Part shown: positions 18,371-25,820 of the stretch, in pieces | Position numbering within the stretch: the first letter of the stretch is position 1 | Layout of the letters: the number at the start of each line of letters is the position of its first letter | Source of the DNA: an uncultured Clostridia bacterium | Lineage (GTDB): Bacteria > Bacillota > Clostridia > Christensenellales > DTU072 | DNA length: 52,866 nt | Direction: 5' to 3' | Assembly (NCBI GenBank): GCA_944372095.1 | Contig: CALVYG010000008.1 | Coordinates: 1-52,866, forward strand | Notes under the pieces: model-generated | Database searches by the model: none | What the model was told of the DNA's origin: nothing | The model's input: the letters and a program-made list of their open reading frames with translations, nothing else | Translations under genes and position numbers: made by a program

Positions 18371-18570
18371 ACATATGTTTACGTTATTGTTTGAGCTATA
18401 AGATAGAAGGTTTTTTACTAGCTGGGCTTATTCCGTTATTGCGGAATATTTGCGGCGAAAGGTCGTAGCGTAGAATTACTGTTGTGTACCATAGAGTTGC
18501 TCTTGAAAATGAGTAACTCTGCGACAGGCATTTCAACCGCAAAATGAACGGTTGAAGTGTGGGTTTTATT
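18371..18570 (+). ncRNA. Candidate structured RNA or leader upstream of the relaxase gene
   Basis: Directly after a consensus promoter come three hairpins: ATTCCG/CGGAAT (18430-18447), a 10-bp stem with one G-U pair (18493-18520), and TTCAACCG/CGGTTGAA (18532-18556). No open reading frame with a start signal covers them. It may be an antisense or regulatory RNA or a long structured leader of the mobilisation gene. I do not recognise a known RNA family. The 3' end is a guess. Confidence 0.35.
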
Positions 18571-18927
18571 GTGATACAAATTTTTGTATTATAACTACAA
18601 TTTCATATCTCGGAAATAATACGTGCGAAGAACGAACACCCTATACGGGCAGACGAAATTTGCACGGATTTTTTATTTTCAAACGCCAATTCGGGGGTGC
18701 GCAATGTAAGATAAACAGACAACTTAATAATGCAAGTAATAAGTCGGTGAAGAACATTCAGCGGCTTTTTTCGCGTTTTTTACGGTATCTATCCTTACTC
18801 TTTCGGGTGTGGACAAAGAAGATAAAAAGCATCATTAATCGGAGGCAAAAAGAATGACAATCAGACCGCCATAAAGCGGAAGCAACTTTGAAAACAAACG
18901 GGAAGCAAAATGAAGTCAGTTTGGGCA

Positions 18928-18967
18928 AAGTGTAGCCCACTATACTTCCGTTCGGAAGTCGTGGGCT
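18928..18967. other. Candidate origin of transfer (oriT) of the MobV module
   Basis: AAGTGTAG and CTATACTT form an imperfect inverted repeat, as seen around the nick site of MobV replicons such as pMV158. They overlap a larger hairpin whose arms are AGCCCAC/GTGGGCT (18934-18940, 18961-18967) and ACTTCC/GGAAGT with loop GTTC. It lies about 100 bp before the relaxase gene. The nick position is not determined. Confidence 0.5.
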
Positions 18968-19066
18968 CTGCGAGGCTATTTGAAAACGGAAAAAAACTGT
19001 CGTCAAACGCTTTCTACTACCACTTTGCCAACACGCAACGCTAATAAATTTTAGGAGGAAAAGGCA

Positions 19067-20101
19067 ATATCATACTTAGTATGTCATATGGAGAAATACC
19101 ATAAGCAAGACGTCGCCCCTATCGAACGCGAGAACGAACGGGACGAAAATTATAAGTCGGACAATCCACAGATAGACAAGGAGAGAACGAAAGACAATTA
19201 TCGTTTTACGCCGCATTTCGGAAAGACTTATACGGAGTTTATCAAAGAGAGAATTCAGGCGTTAGGGGTATCCCCACGCAAGGATGCGGTCGTGGTGAAC
19301 TCGTTTGTTGTCGGCTCGGATAAAGCGTTCTTCGACGGTTTACCCAAAATACGGCAGTACAGTTTCTTTGCGGATTGTTATCAATTCTTTGCGGAACGAT
19401 ACGGCGAGGAGAATATCATTTCGGCAGTCGTCCACACGGACGAAACCACACCGCATATGCACTTGAACTTAATGCCCGTCACGCCCGACGGAAGGTTATG
19501 CAGTAAAGACTTATTCGATAAACCGCAGTTGCGGCAACTGCAGACGGACTTCTATAACGCTGTCGGCAAAAGATACGGATTACAGCGCGGTAAGGATGGC
19601 AGTCAGGCAAAGCACCTTTCTACCACCGAGTTTAAGGCAAAGAAAATTATCGAGCAAGCCGAAGCGATACGGGAAGAAAATCAGGTTTATGCCGATGCGC
19701 TTACGCAAGCAAAGAACGGAGAGATTTCTCATAAACGCGGACGATTACAGGAACAAGTCGTTGCTTTAATGGCGGAAAACAAAGACCTGACCAAACGGTT
19801 AGACAGGTCAATGAGCGAAACACTCGAATATGCAAAAAAGATAGACTCTTTACAGAGAGAACAGAGCAAGGACTACGACTATACCCGTGCAGGCAAAACT
19901 TTGGCGAGAACCAATCCTGCGGAGTATCGTCGTATCATCCACGGCAAGCCGAAAACAATCAGTAGTTTCTTCGATTCGGTCTTGTCTATGTTTACGCCCG
20001 ACGTAACAGCGCGTGTTCCGCGCCTTCGGCAGATAGAACGGGAAATCGAGCAAGAACGAGATAACTACGAAAAGCACAATAAGAATAACAATTATAAGTA
20101 A
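19067..20101 (+). CDS. MobV-family relaxase (Pre/Mob) with apparent ATA start
   Basis: A MOBV relaxase of about 344 residues that nicks oriT and pilots the strand during mobilisation. The metal-binding motif HTDETTPHMHLN holds the three histidines, with Glu between. The N-terminal domain is followed from about residue 190 by a coiled coil. The family begins MSY-V--M-K; here the codons from 19067 read (ATA) SYLVCHMEKYHK, and AGGAGG (19053-19058) lies 8 nt upstream of that ATA. The first ATG is at 19088, 30 nt from the ribosome site, and would remove seven conserved residues. So either ATA is the start, or a former ATG has mutated and expression is reduced. Confidence 0.8.
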   Translation: MSYLVCHMEKYHKQDVAPIERENERDENYKSDNPQIDKERTKDNYRFTPHFGKTYTEFIKERIQALGVSPRKDAVVVNSFVVGSDKAFFDGLPKIRQYSFFADCYQFFAERYGEENIISAVVHTDETTPHMHLNLMPVTPDGRLCSKDLFDKPQLRQLQTDFYNAVGKRYGLQRGKDGSQAKHLSTTEFKAKKIIEQAEAIREENQVYADALTQAKNGEISHKRGRLQEQVVALMAENKDLTKRLDRSMSETLEYAKKIDSLQREQSKDYDYTRAGKTLARTNPAEYRRIIHGKPKTISSFFDSVLSMFTPDVTARVPRLRQIEREIEQERDNYEKHNKNNNYK

Positions 20102-20121
20102 AAATCAGGGTATCTTCTCTG

Positions 20122-20174
20122 TATGTATCATCAACGCTTGACTTCGGAACTGCAATCGGATATAATATGTATCA
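20122..20174 (+). promoter_or_regulatory. Promoter of the recombinase operon flanked by direct-repeat operators
   Basis: TTGACT (20138-20143), 17 bp, TATAAT (20161-20166). TATGTATCA occurs on both sides (20122-20130 and 20166-20174). Direct repeats of this kind suit an RHH regulator, and a small RHH-like protein is the first gene downstream, so autoregulation is plausible. Confidence 0.6.
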
Positions 20175-20202
20175 ATACGATTTTTATTTTCGGAGGATTG
20201 TT

Positions 20203-20427
20203 GTGGAACGCAAAGAAGATACGCCTGTACGCAAGACGCGCAGGAAGTATGAAGAAAAGAATAAGGAAAAGAGAAAGCAAGCGAGCGGAAACTTCGGCAC
20301 GATGATACCGAGAACGCTCTTTAATGAAATAAACGCTTTCCTCGATGAAAACGGAATCACCAAAGTCCGACTGATTAAAGAAGGCTATGAAGCCTTGAAA
20401 AAGATGAAAATAGACGGCAAACTATAA
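20203..20427 (+). CDS. Small RHH-like DNA-binding protein
   Basis: I start it at GTG 20203, which has GGAGG 6 nt upstream, giving 74 residues. An upstream in-frame ATG at 20167 overlaps the promoter -10 box and is less likely. The first 30 residues are very basic (RKTRRKYEEKNKEKRK). The remainder, FGTMIPRTLFNEINAFLDEN and ITKVRLIKEGYEALKKM, has the strand-helix-helix pattern of ribbon-helix-helix regulators. It probably represses its own promoter and thereby the recombinase, or assists the relaxosome. It has no clear homologue that I can name. Confidence 0.6.
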   Translation: MERKEDTPVRKTRRKYEEKNKEKRKQASGNFGTMIPRTLFNEINAFLDENGITKVRLIKEGYEALKKMKIDGKL

Positions 20428-20483
20428 GCCGTCCCTTCCTGCCGTTTTGCGTAAATTCAATCAATGATAAGGAGATTTTATTT

Positions 20484-20759
20484 ACGGAAAACACAGCTAA
20501 AAATATCAAACACAAAGAAAGTATATTTACTTACTACCTGAAACAACCAAACGGCGAATATATAAGAAGCCGTGAAAAAGTAATCGGCAATACGGTTTTC
20601 ACCGTAATTGCTCACGAAAAATCGGATGTCAAAACGACGGCGTTCGATATTACAAAAACAATGATTGAACGGAATATCAATGAAGTATTAAAACCTGCCG
20701 TTCGGTTATCTCATAAGCAATCGTTTGAAAGTTGCAATTCGGGAGGTAATAAACAATGA
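20484..20759 (+). CDS. TnpW-like small transposon protein with apparent ACG start
   Basis: A 91-residue frame that ends in an ATGA overlap with the recombinase start, the usual position of TnpW in Tn4451-like elements. The part IGNTVFTVIAHEKSDVKTTA followed by FDITKTMIERNI resembles the TnpW core (IGNT-F-V--HF----KET). No ATG, GTG or TTG is placed correctly: AAGGAG (20469-20474) is followed 9 nt later by ACG at 20484. TnpW is thought to accompany the recombinase; its role is not well established. Translation from ACG, or loss of an original ATG by a T-to-C change, are both possible. Confidence 0.6.
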   Translation, partial: TENTAKNIKHKESIFTYYLKQPNGEYIRSREKVIGNTVFTVIAHEKSDVKTTAFDITKTMIERNINEVLKPAVRLSHKQSFESCNSGGNKQ

Positions 20760-22426
20760 ATTTGCAACCGACAATTAAATATAAGAAAGCAAAAAGCAAC
20801 GAAGAACAATGGACGGCTCTCTATTGCAGGCTGTCCTGCGACGACGATTTGGACGGCGATTCCAACAGTATCCGCAATCAGAAGATGCTGCTACAGAAGT
20901 ATGCGGACGAAAACCGTTTGAGAAACGTAAAGTTTTATGTAGACGACGGGTATTCGGGAAGCAACTTCGACCGCCCCGATTTTAAGCGTATGATGGACGA
21001 CGTGGACAACGGCAGAATATCCACCGTTATCGTCAAGGATATGTCGAGATTCGGCCGAGACCATATTCTTGTAGGCTACTACACGAAATACTATCTTGCC
21101 GAGGCGGACGTAAGGTTTATAGCCATCTACGACCAAGTGGACAGCGAAACCAATCCCGACGACGATATTACGCCCTTCAAGAACATTCTGAACGAGATGT
21201 ATGCCAAAGATTGCAGTAAAAAAATAAAGGCGGTTGTCCGTGCCAAAGGCAATGCGGGCAAACACATTACGACGATACCGCCGCTCGGCTATAGGAAAGA
21301 TCCCGACGACAAAGAGAAATGGATTATAGACGAGAAAGGTGCGGAAATCGTAAGAGAGATTTTCAAACTCTGTATGCAAGGTTACGGTCCTACGCAAATA
21401 GCAAGGATACTCACCGAGCGCGGCGTAGATACTCCCGTTATGTATTGCCATAAGAACGGATTGCCAACAGCGTTCAAGATTAAGGAACATTCCAATATCT
21501 GGTCGCAAAATTCCATAGCACATATCTTGGAAGACATCAGCTATCTTGGACATACCGTAAACTTCAAATCGTATAAGAAGTCCTATAAGTCGAAACGGCG
21601 TATAGACGTGCCGAAAGAAGATTGGGTTATCTTTGAGAACACGCAGGAAGCAATCATAGACAAGCAGACTTTTGAAACCGTTCAGAAAATTCGTGAAGCA
21701 AAACGTAGGCCTACCGATATGGGCGAAATGAGTCCGCTGTCTGGCTTGGTATATTGCGCCGATTGCGGAAAGAAAATGTATCTCTGCCGTTGTACCACGA
21801 TGAAGCAAAAGGAGTATTTCAACTGCTCGTCTTACCGGAAAAACCTCAAACGCACCTGTACTTCTCATCAGATTACGGTAGAAGCATTAACTTTACTCAT
21901 TCAGGACGATTTGCGACGAACGATTCATTTCGCTACAAGTCAGAACGAGCGGTTTTTGCAAACCCTGCGAAAGAACGCCACCGCGAAAACAGAAAAGGAA
22001 CTCAAAGAGTATTCAAAGGAAATACGCGTCTCGGAAGAGCGAATCGAAAGGTTAGATAAAATCATTGAAAGCCTTTATGAAGACAAAGTCGAAGGCAAGA
22101 TTTCCGAAGAACGGTACTTGAAAATGAGCGATACCTACGAAGCCGAGCAAACCGCTTTAACGGAAAGGGTGAAAGTCTTGAAGTTTGAGATTGCGAAAGC
22201 GAAAGAAGATGACGACAGAATTCTCGATTTTATGATGCTTATCTACAAGTACAGTAGTTTTGAGGAACTTACACCCGAAATCTTACGGTCGTTCATTGAG
22301 AAGGTAGTCGTTCACGAAAAGACGAAAGTTGACGGACATTATAGACAGACGGTGGAAATCTTTTATAACTTCGTAGGAGCAATAGACCGACCTGTTTGGG
22401 GTAATGAATTCAACACAAACAACTAA
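20756..22426 (+). CDS. Large serine recombinase (Tn4451/TnpX-type)
   Basis: A 556-residue large serine recombinase that integrates and excises the element. The resolvase domain (about 15-165) has the nucleophile Ser27 in ALYCRLSCDDD and the catalytic Arg pattern in VKDMSRFGRD. A recombinase domain follows (PLGYRKDPDDKEKW to about 300), then a zinc ribbon (CADCGKK, and CSS and CTSH further on), a long coiled coil (about 400-490) and a C-terminal DUF4368-like segment (LRSFIEKVVVHEK). The ATG at 20756 has GGGAGG upstream and overlaps the TnpW-like gene by 4 nt. The reading frame is complete, so the element may still move. Confidence 0.92.
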   Translation: MNLQPTIKYKKAKSNEEQWTALYCRLSCDDDLDGDSNSIRNQKMLLQKYADENRLRNVKFYVDDGYSGSNFDRPDFKRMMDDVDNGRISTVIVKDMSRFGRDHILVGYYTKYYLAEADVRFIAIYDQVDSETNPDDDITPFKNILNEMYAKDCSKKIKAVVRAKGNAGKHITTIPPLGYRKDPDDKEKWIIDEKGAEIVREIFKLCMQGYGPTQIARILTERGVDTPVMYCHKNGLPTAFKIKEHSNIWSQNSIAHILEDISYLGHTVNFKSYKKSYKSKRRIDVPKEDWVIFENTQEAIIDKQTFETVQKIREAKRRPTDMGEMSPLSGLVYCADCGKKMYLCRCTTMKQKEYFNCSSYRKNLKRTCTSHQITVEALTLLIQDDLRRTIHFATSQNERFLQTLRKNATAKTEKELKEYSKEIRVSEERIERLDKIIESLYEDKVEGKISEERYLKMSDTYEAEQTALTERVKVLKFEIAKAKEDDDRILDFMMLIYKYSSFEELTPEILRSFIEKVVVHEKTKVDGHYRQTVEIFYNFVGAIDRPVWGNEFNTNN

Positions 22427-22442
22427 CAACAAAACAAGAGAA

Positions 22443-22467
22443 CAGGCGTGGCTTCACGCCACGCCTG
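22443..22467. terminator. GC-rich hairpin near the right end of the element
   Basis: CAGGCGTGG and CCACGCCTG form a perfect 9-bp stem with loop CTTCACG, 17 nt after the recombinase stop. On the plus strand no T run follows. On the minus strand it is followed by a T-rich stretch, so it may end transcripts coming from the glutamine synthetase gene. Confidence 0.5.
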
Positions 22468-22493
22468 AATCTCGCACCTGCGGCTTATCGTAA

Positions 22494-22507
22494 AATCCCT
22501 ATGAGAA
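22494..22507 (-). repeat. Right subterminal inverted repeat of the element
   Basis: Its reverse complement TTCTCATAGGGATT matches the left copy at 8053-8066 at 12 of 14 positions. It lies 6 nt inside the right TAAAGCG repeat, against 3 nt on the left. Confidence 0.6.
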
Positions 22508-22513
22508 GTACGG

Positions 22514-22520
22514 TAAAGCG
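22514..22520 (+). repeat. Right direct repeat / presumed attR core (TAAAGCG)
   Basis: Identical to 8043-8049. Its last two bases are the first two of the right half-stem of the interrupted terminator. Confidence 0.6.
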
Positions 22521-22536
22521 GTGCGTTTTTTATTTA
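22519..22536. terminator. Right half of the interrupted bidirectional terminator
   Basis: CGGTGCG followed by a T-rich tract, complementary to 8022-8039. It lies 15-32 nt beyond the stop codon of the minus-strand glutamine synthetase gene, which has lost its own stem partner. Confidence 0.7.
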
Positions 22537-22550
22537 TTATCGGTAACAAA

Positions 22551-24626
22551 TCAATTTTCGCTGAATAAAAGGTCGGCATAGGTAGGAACGGGCCAATATT
22601 TTTTTGCGGTGAGAAGCTCGGCTTTGTCTATCGACGAACGCAAAGCTTTCATTGCGGGAATTATGCGGTCGCGGTATGCGCGCGCTTTTACCATATCGTC
22701 GGGGGTACCCGATACCGCTTCCGTTTCTTCGTCGAGTGCTCTCAGGTTTTTAACGCTTTCGGTGTAAAGTTCGGATAAAGATTTCAACACGCTGAAATCG
22801 GCTTCCAGTCCGAGCGCGTCAAGGCTCATTGCCGTTTCCGACAGTTCCTTAATATACGCGGATATTGCGGGAAGAAGCAATCTTTTAGCCATATCGCTCA
22901 TCGTTATCGATTCGATATGGAGTTTTTTGCAATAGTCTTCCACGAATATACCCGTTCTGGAAACAAGTTCGGAACGGCAGTAAACGCCGTGTTTTTCAAA
23001 CAGTTTCACGTTTTCTTCCGAGGCAAGCAACGGAAGCGCGTCAACGGTTGTGCGAAGGTTAAGAAGTCCGCGTTTTTCCGCTTCCTTTACCCATTCTTCC
23101 GAATATCCGTTTCCGTTGAAAAGTATTCTGCGGTGGTTAAGCATCGTTTCCTTGACGACGGAAGACACTCCCGCGGCAAGGTCTTTTTTGCCTTTGAGTT
23201 TTTCGTATATCAATGAAAATTCGTCCGCAACTATCGTATTTATGACGGTATTTATACCTGCTACCGAAAATCTCGACCCCGGCATACGGAACTCGAATTT
23301 GTTTCCCGTAAAAGCGAAAGGGGAGGTACGGTTTCTGTCCGTGCTGTCCTGGCGGAACTTGGGAAGAAGTTTAACGCCTATTTTTATTTCGCAGTTTGCG
23401 CGCCGCGAATAGCTTCTGCCTTCGGCTATCGCGTCAAGGATACCGAGCAGTTCATCCCCGAGATAGACGGATACGATTGCGGGAGGCGCTTCCTGTTTCC
23501 CGAGACGGTGGTCGTTACCCGCGCTCGCAACCGATATTCTCAGTAAATCCTGATGTTTGTCCACGGCGGATATGACGGCGCAGATAGTCACGAGAAACAG
23601 CATATTGTCGCTGGGATTGTCTCCCGGGTCGAGAAGATTGTATTTCCCGTCCGCAGCTATCGACCAGTTATTGTGCTTGCCGCTGCCGTTTATTCCGTCA
23701 AAAGGCTTTTCGTGCAGCAGACATTTGAATCCGTGGCGCGTAGCTACTTTTTTCATCAATTCCATGACAAGCTGATTATGGTCGGTTGCGATGTTCGTGT
23801 CGCAATATACAGTGGCAAGCTCGTGCTGAGCGGGCGCGACTTCGTTGTGCTTGGTTTTTGCAAATACGCCGACTTTCCATAATTCGGTATCCAAATCTTT
23901 CATATAGGATACCACACGGAGCTTTACCGCTCCGAAATAGTGGTCGTCGAGTTCCTGTCCTTTCGGACTTCTCGCGCCGAAAAGAGTTCTTCCGGTAAAT
24001 ACGAGGTCGGGGCGTTGTTTATACAGCGCGCGGTCTACGAGGAAATATTCCTGTTCGGGACCGGCATACGGAACTACTTTATTCGCTTTTTTCCCGAACA
24101 GAGATAAAAGCGCGACGCCTTCTTTGTTGATTGCTTCCATAGAACGGAGCAGAGGAGTTTTTTTATCGAGAGCTTCGCCGTTGTAACTGCAAAACGCGGT
24201 GGGTATGCAGAGAACGCCGTCTTTTATAAAAGCGTAACTCGACGGGTCCCACGCGGTATATCCCCTTGCTTCGAACGTGGCGCGCAATCCTCCCGAAGGA
24301 AAACTCGAAGCGTCGGGTTCGCCTTTTATAAGCTCTTTTCCGCTGAAATCGGTTATTATATCGCATTTGCCGTGCGGAGTTATGAAACTGTCGTGTTTTT
24401 CGGCGGTGATGCCCGTAAGAGGTTGGAACCAATGCGTATAATGCGTGCAATCGTGGTCGATTGCCCAGTTCATCATTCCTTTCGCTATCGAATCCGCAAG
24501 AGCGGGGGATAAATCCTTATCCGTTTCCACGCACGAAAAAAATTCTTCGCATACTTCTTTGCTTAAATATGCGCGCATCGCTTTATCGTTGAATACCAGA
24601 CTTCCGAAAATTTCTTTTACGTCCAT
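22551..24626 (-). CDS. glnN: Type III glutamine synthetase (GSIII)
   Basis: A 691-residue enzyme, the normal size for GSIII, making glutamine from glutamate, ammonia and ATP. The N-terminus IFGSLVFNDKAM and the GSIII hallmarks HWFQPLTG, ADGKYNLL and GNDHRLGKQEAPPAI are clear, as is the late catalytic segment RTSPFAFTGNKFEFR. GSIII forms large dodecamers and is typical of Bacteroidetes, some Clostridia and cyanobacteria. It stands alone on the minus strand, divergent from an amino-acid ABC transporter operon, and convergent with the serine-recombinase end of the mobile element. The shared upstream region carries inverted repeats that may be nitrogen-responsive, though I cannot name the regulator. 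Confidence 0.95.
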   Translation of the reverse strand: MDVKEIFGSLVFNDKAMRAYLSKEVCEEFFSCVETDKDLSPALADSIAKGMMNWAIDHDCTHYTHWFQPLTGITAEKHDSFITPHGKCDIITDFSGKELIKGEPDASSFPSGGLRATFEARGYTAWDPSSYAFIKDGVLCIPTAFCSYNGEALDKKTPLLRSMEAINKEGVALLSLFGKKANKVVPYAGPEQEYFLVDRALYKQRPDLVFTGRTLFGARSPKGQELDDHYFGAVKLRVVSYMKDLDTELWKVGVFAKTKHNEVAPAQHELATVYCDTNIATDHNQLVMELMKKVATRHGFKCLLHEKPFDGINGSGKHNNWSIAADGKYNLLDPGDNPSDNMLFLVTICAVISAVDKHQDLLRISVASAGNDHRLGKQEAPPAIVSVYLGDELLGILDAIAEGRSYSRRANCEIKIGVKLLPKFRQDSTDRNRTSPFAFTGNKFEFRMPGSRFSVAGINTVINTIVADEFSLIYEKLKGKKDLAAGVSSVVKETMLNHRRILFNGNGYSEEWVKEAEKRGLLNLRTTVDALPLLASEENVKLFEKHGVYCRSELVSRTGIFVEDYCKKLHIESITMSDMAKRLLLPAISAYIKELSETAMSLDALGLEADFSVLKSLSELYTESVKNLRALDEETEAVSGTPDDMVKARAYRDRIIPAMKALRSSIDKAELLTAKKYWPVPTYADLLFSEN

Positions 24627-24675
24627 AATTGTTTCTCCGCTGACGCCTACCGTCCTGTTTTCGTTTTATTTTACA

Positions 24676-24704
24676 ATGATACCATATTATTTCCGATTAA
24701 ACAA
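24676..24704 (-). promoter_or_regulatory. Putative promoter of glnN
   Basis: On the minus strand TTGTTT (24704-24699), 17 bp and TATCAT (24681-24676), about 50 nt before the ATG. The boxes are moderately good matches. Confidence 0.4.
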
Positions 24705-24854
24705 TTATTTCCTGCGATTTTCTCGATTTTGAAAACAATCGCTTTTACCGTAACGGCAATAAAGGTAAAATTGCATAATTATAAATATTTTGCATAAAGT
24801 TGCGGGAGATATTGAAATTTGTAATACATTATGCGAAAAAACCGCATTTATAAA

Positions 24855-24871
24855 ATAGGTATTGCACATAT
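24855..24871. promoter_or_regulatory. Operator-like motif ATAGGT-N5-ACATAT before the amino-acid ABC operon
   Basis: ATAGGTATTGCACATAT is a 17-bp imperfect palindrome. Its reverse complement matches the repeat at 35486-35502 at 16 of 17 positions and resembles the one at 35463-35479. It contains a TTGCAC that could act as a -35 box. Confidence 0.5.
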
Positions 24872-24935
24872 CAGACGGTTATTAAAGAAAAGTAGTTGTA
24901 ATATAAAAAAAACTTTATAAGGAGAAAAGGAAAAA

Positions 24936-25817
24936 ATGAAAAAAATAATTATAACGCTTATAGCGGTGATACTTGCCGTAGGATGCATCGGAATGATGTT
25001 TGCGTGTACGGACAAATACGATTACACAATCGGCGTACAGGGCGGAACGACGGGGGAATTTTATGTAAAAGGCAATCCCGATATGCTGCTTGACGGATTT
25101 TCAAACATCGAATGCAAGAGCTTCAACAACGGAGGACTTGCCGTAAAAGCAATGCTTGACGGTCAAATCGACTACGTCATAATCGATAACGAACCCGCGA
25201 AAGAACTCGTAAAGAAGACCGAGGGAATAAAGATAATCGATATTCCGCTCACAACCGAAGAATATGCGTTCGGAGTAGACAAAAACCAAAGCGAACTTCT
25301 CGCGTCGGTAAACGCGCTTATAGCGGAAATCAAAGCCGACGGAACGCTTGACGCGCTGTTTGAAAAATATGCGGCACTCGAATACGATAACGACGGTAAC
25401 GTAGTAGGCGGAGACGAGGCCATCGAAGGTATTGTTTCCAAAGAGAAAGATACCGGCAGAGCGTCGGAACAGCTTGTCGTTTCCACAAACGCGGCATTTG
25501 CTCCGTATGAATACAAGAAAGGAGACAAATATGCGGGAATAGATATGGAGATAGCAAAAATGATTGCCGATAAACTCGGATTGGAACTCGTTATAGACGA
25601 TATGGATTTCGACGCGGTCGTAACTTCTGTCGGAAAGAACGGAGTGGATATTGCAATGGCGGGGTTGTCGGTAACCGCAACGCGTAAACAATCGGTTAAT
25701 TTCTCAGACCCCTATTATCAGGGAGCTTATCAGGTTCTCGTAGTTAAAGAAGACGAAACGAGATTCGACGGATGCAAGACGAAAGAAGACGTGGAAGCGT
25801 TGCTTAAAACCAAATAA
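24936..25817 (+). CDS. Amino-acid ABC transporter binding lipoprotein, circularly permuted
   Basis: A 293-residue lipoprotein (signal peptide with MFAC, lipidated Cys24). It is a polar-amino-acid binding protein (SBP family 3), but its halves are in reversed order. Residues 28-150 are lobe 2, normally second: YTIGVQGGTTGEFYV, GQIDYVIIDNEPA, PLTTEEYAFGVDK and the final helix LIAEIKADGTLDALFEKY. Residues 178-271 are lobe 1, normally first: LVVSTNAAFAPYEYKKG, GIDMEIAKMIADKLGL, VDIAMAGLSVTATR, VNFSDPYYQGAYQVLVV. A 27-residue acidic linker joins them. The new ends fall in the normal inter-lobe crossover. All ligand-site segments are present, so it should still bind an amino acid. The permease starts 3 nt later. 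Confidence 0.88.
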   Translation: MKKIIITLIAVILAVGCIGMMFACTDKYDYTIGVQGGTTGEFYVKGNPDMLLDGFSNIECKSFNNGGLAVKAMLDGQIDYVIIDNEPAKELVKKTEGIKIIDIPLTTEEYAFGVDKNQSELLASVNALIAEIKADGTLDALFEKYAALEYDNDGNVVGGDEAIEGIVSKEKDTGRASEQLVVSTNAAFAPYEYKKGDKYAGIDMEIAKMIADKLGLELVIDDMDFDAVVTSVGKNGVDIAMAGLSVTATRKQSVNFSDPYYQGAYQVLVVKEDETRFDGCKTKEDVEALLKTK

Positions 25818-25820
25818 TAA

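Larger units (their letters stand above)
18272..19066 (+). other. Non-coding mobilisation region (about 800 nt)
   Basis: No convincing protein gene lies here. It holds a consensus promoter with inverted repeats (18308-18370), three stable hairpins (18430-18556), an oriT-like hairpin (18928-18967), and a strong GGAGG followed by a 6-codon ORF (ATG at 18854, product MTIRPP, stop ending at 18874). That mini-ORF could be a leader peptide or the relic of a lost gene. A 101-codon ORF at 18552-18857 has a composition unlike a protein and no good start site. Confidence 0.6.
8043..22520. mobile_element. Integrative mobilizable element (about 14.5 kb) carrying type I R-M cargo
   Basis: The element lies between 7-bp direct repeats TAAAGCG (8043-8049 and 22514-22520) and has subterminal inverted repeats matching at 12 of 14 positions (8053-8066 and 22494-22507). 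It encodes a large serine recombinase, a TnpW-like protein, a MobV relaxase and an oriT-like hairpin but no conjugation machinery, so it should be mobilised in trans. Cargo is an XRE regulator, three accessory genes and hsdM-hsdS-hsdR. Codon and base use in 8.2-18.3 kb is visibly more A+T-rich than the flanking genes, whereas the mobility module is closer to the chromosome. Excision would restore a perfect terminator between the neighbouring convergent genes. Confidence 0.8.
24627..24935. other. Divergent regulatory region between glnN and the amino-acid ABC operon
   Basis: No gene is seen. For glnN there is a fair minus-strand promoter (24676-24704). Further out are an inverted repeat TTTTACC-N14-GGTAAAA (24743-24770), two direct copies of TTGCATAA 19 bp apart (24771-24778, 24790-24797), and an ATGCG/CGCAT repeat. 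A 17-bp operator-like motif at 24855-24871 matches sites near the XRE gene at 35.4 kb. Confidence 0.5.

Noticed and set aside
18552..18857. A 101-codon plus-strand frame in the mobilisation region
   Set aside because: It overlaps a hairpin and repeat region, lacks a Shine-Dalgarno sequence and reads as random, Cys/Arg-rich sequence.
20464..20543. ATG at 20464 as start of the TnpW-like gene
   Set aside because: It is in another frame and closes after about 26 codons; it also lies before the ribosome-binding site.
20891..21868. A 325-codon open frame on the minus strand
   Set aside because: It lies wholly opposite the serine recombinase gene, has no ribosome site and no recognisable domain; it is a shadow of the coding strand.
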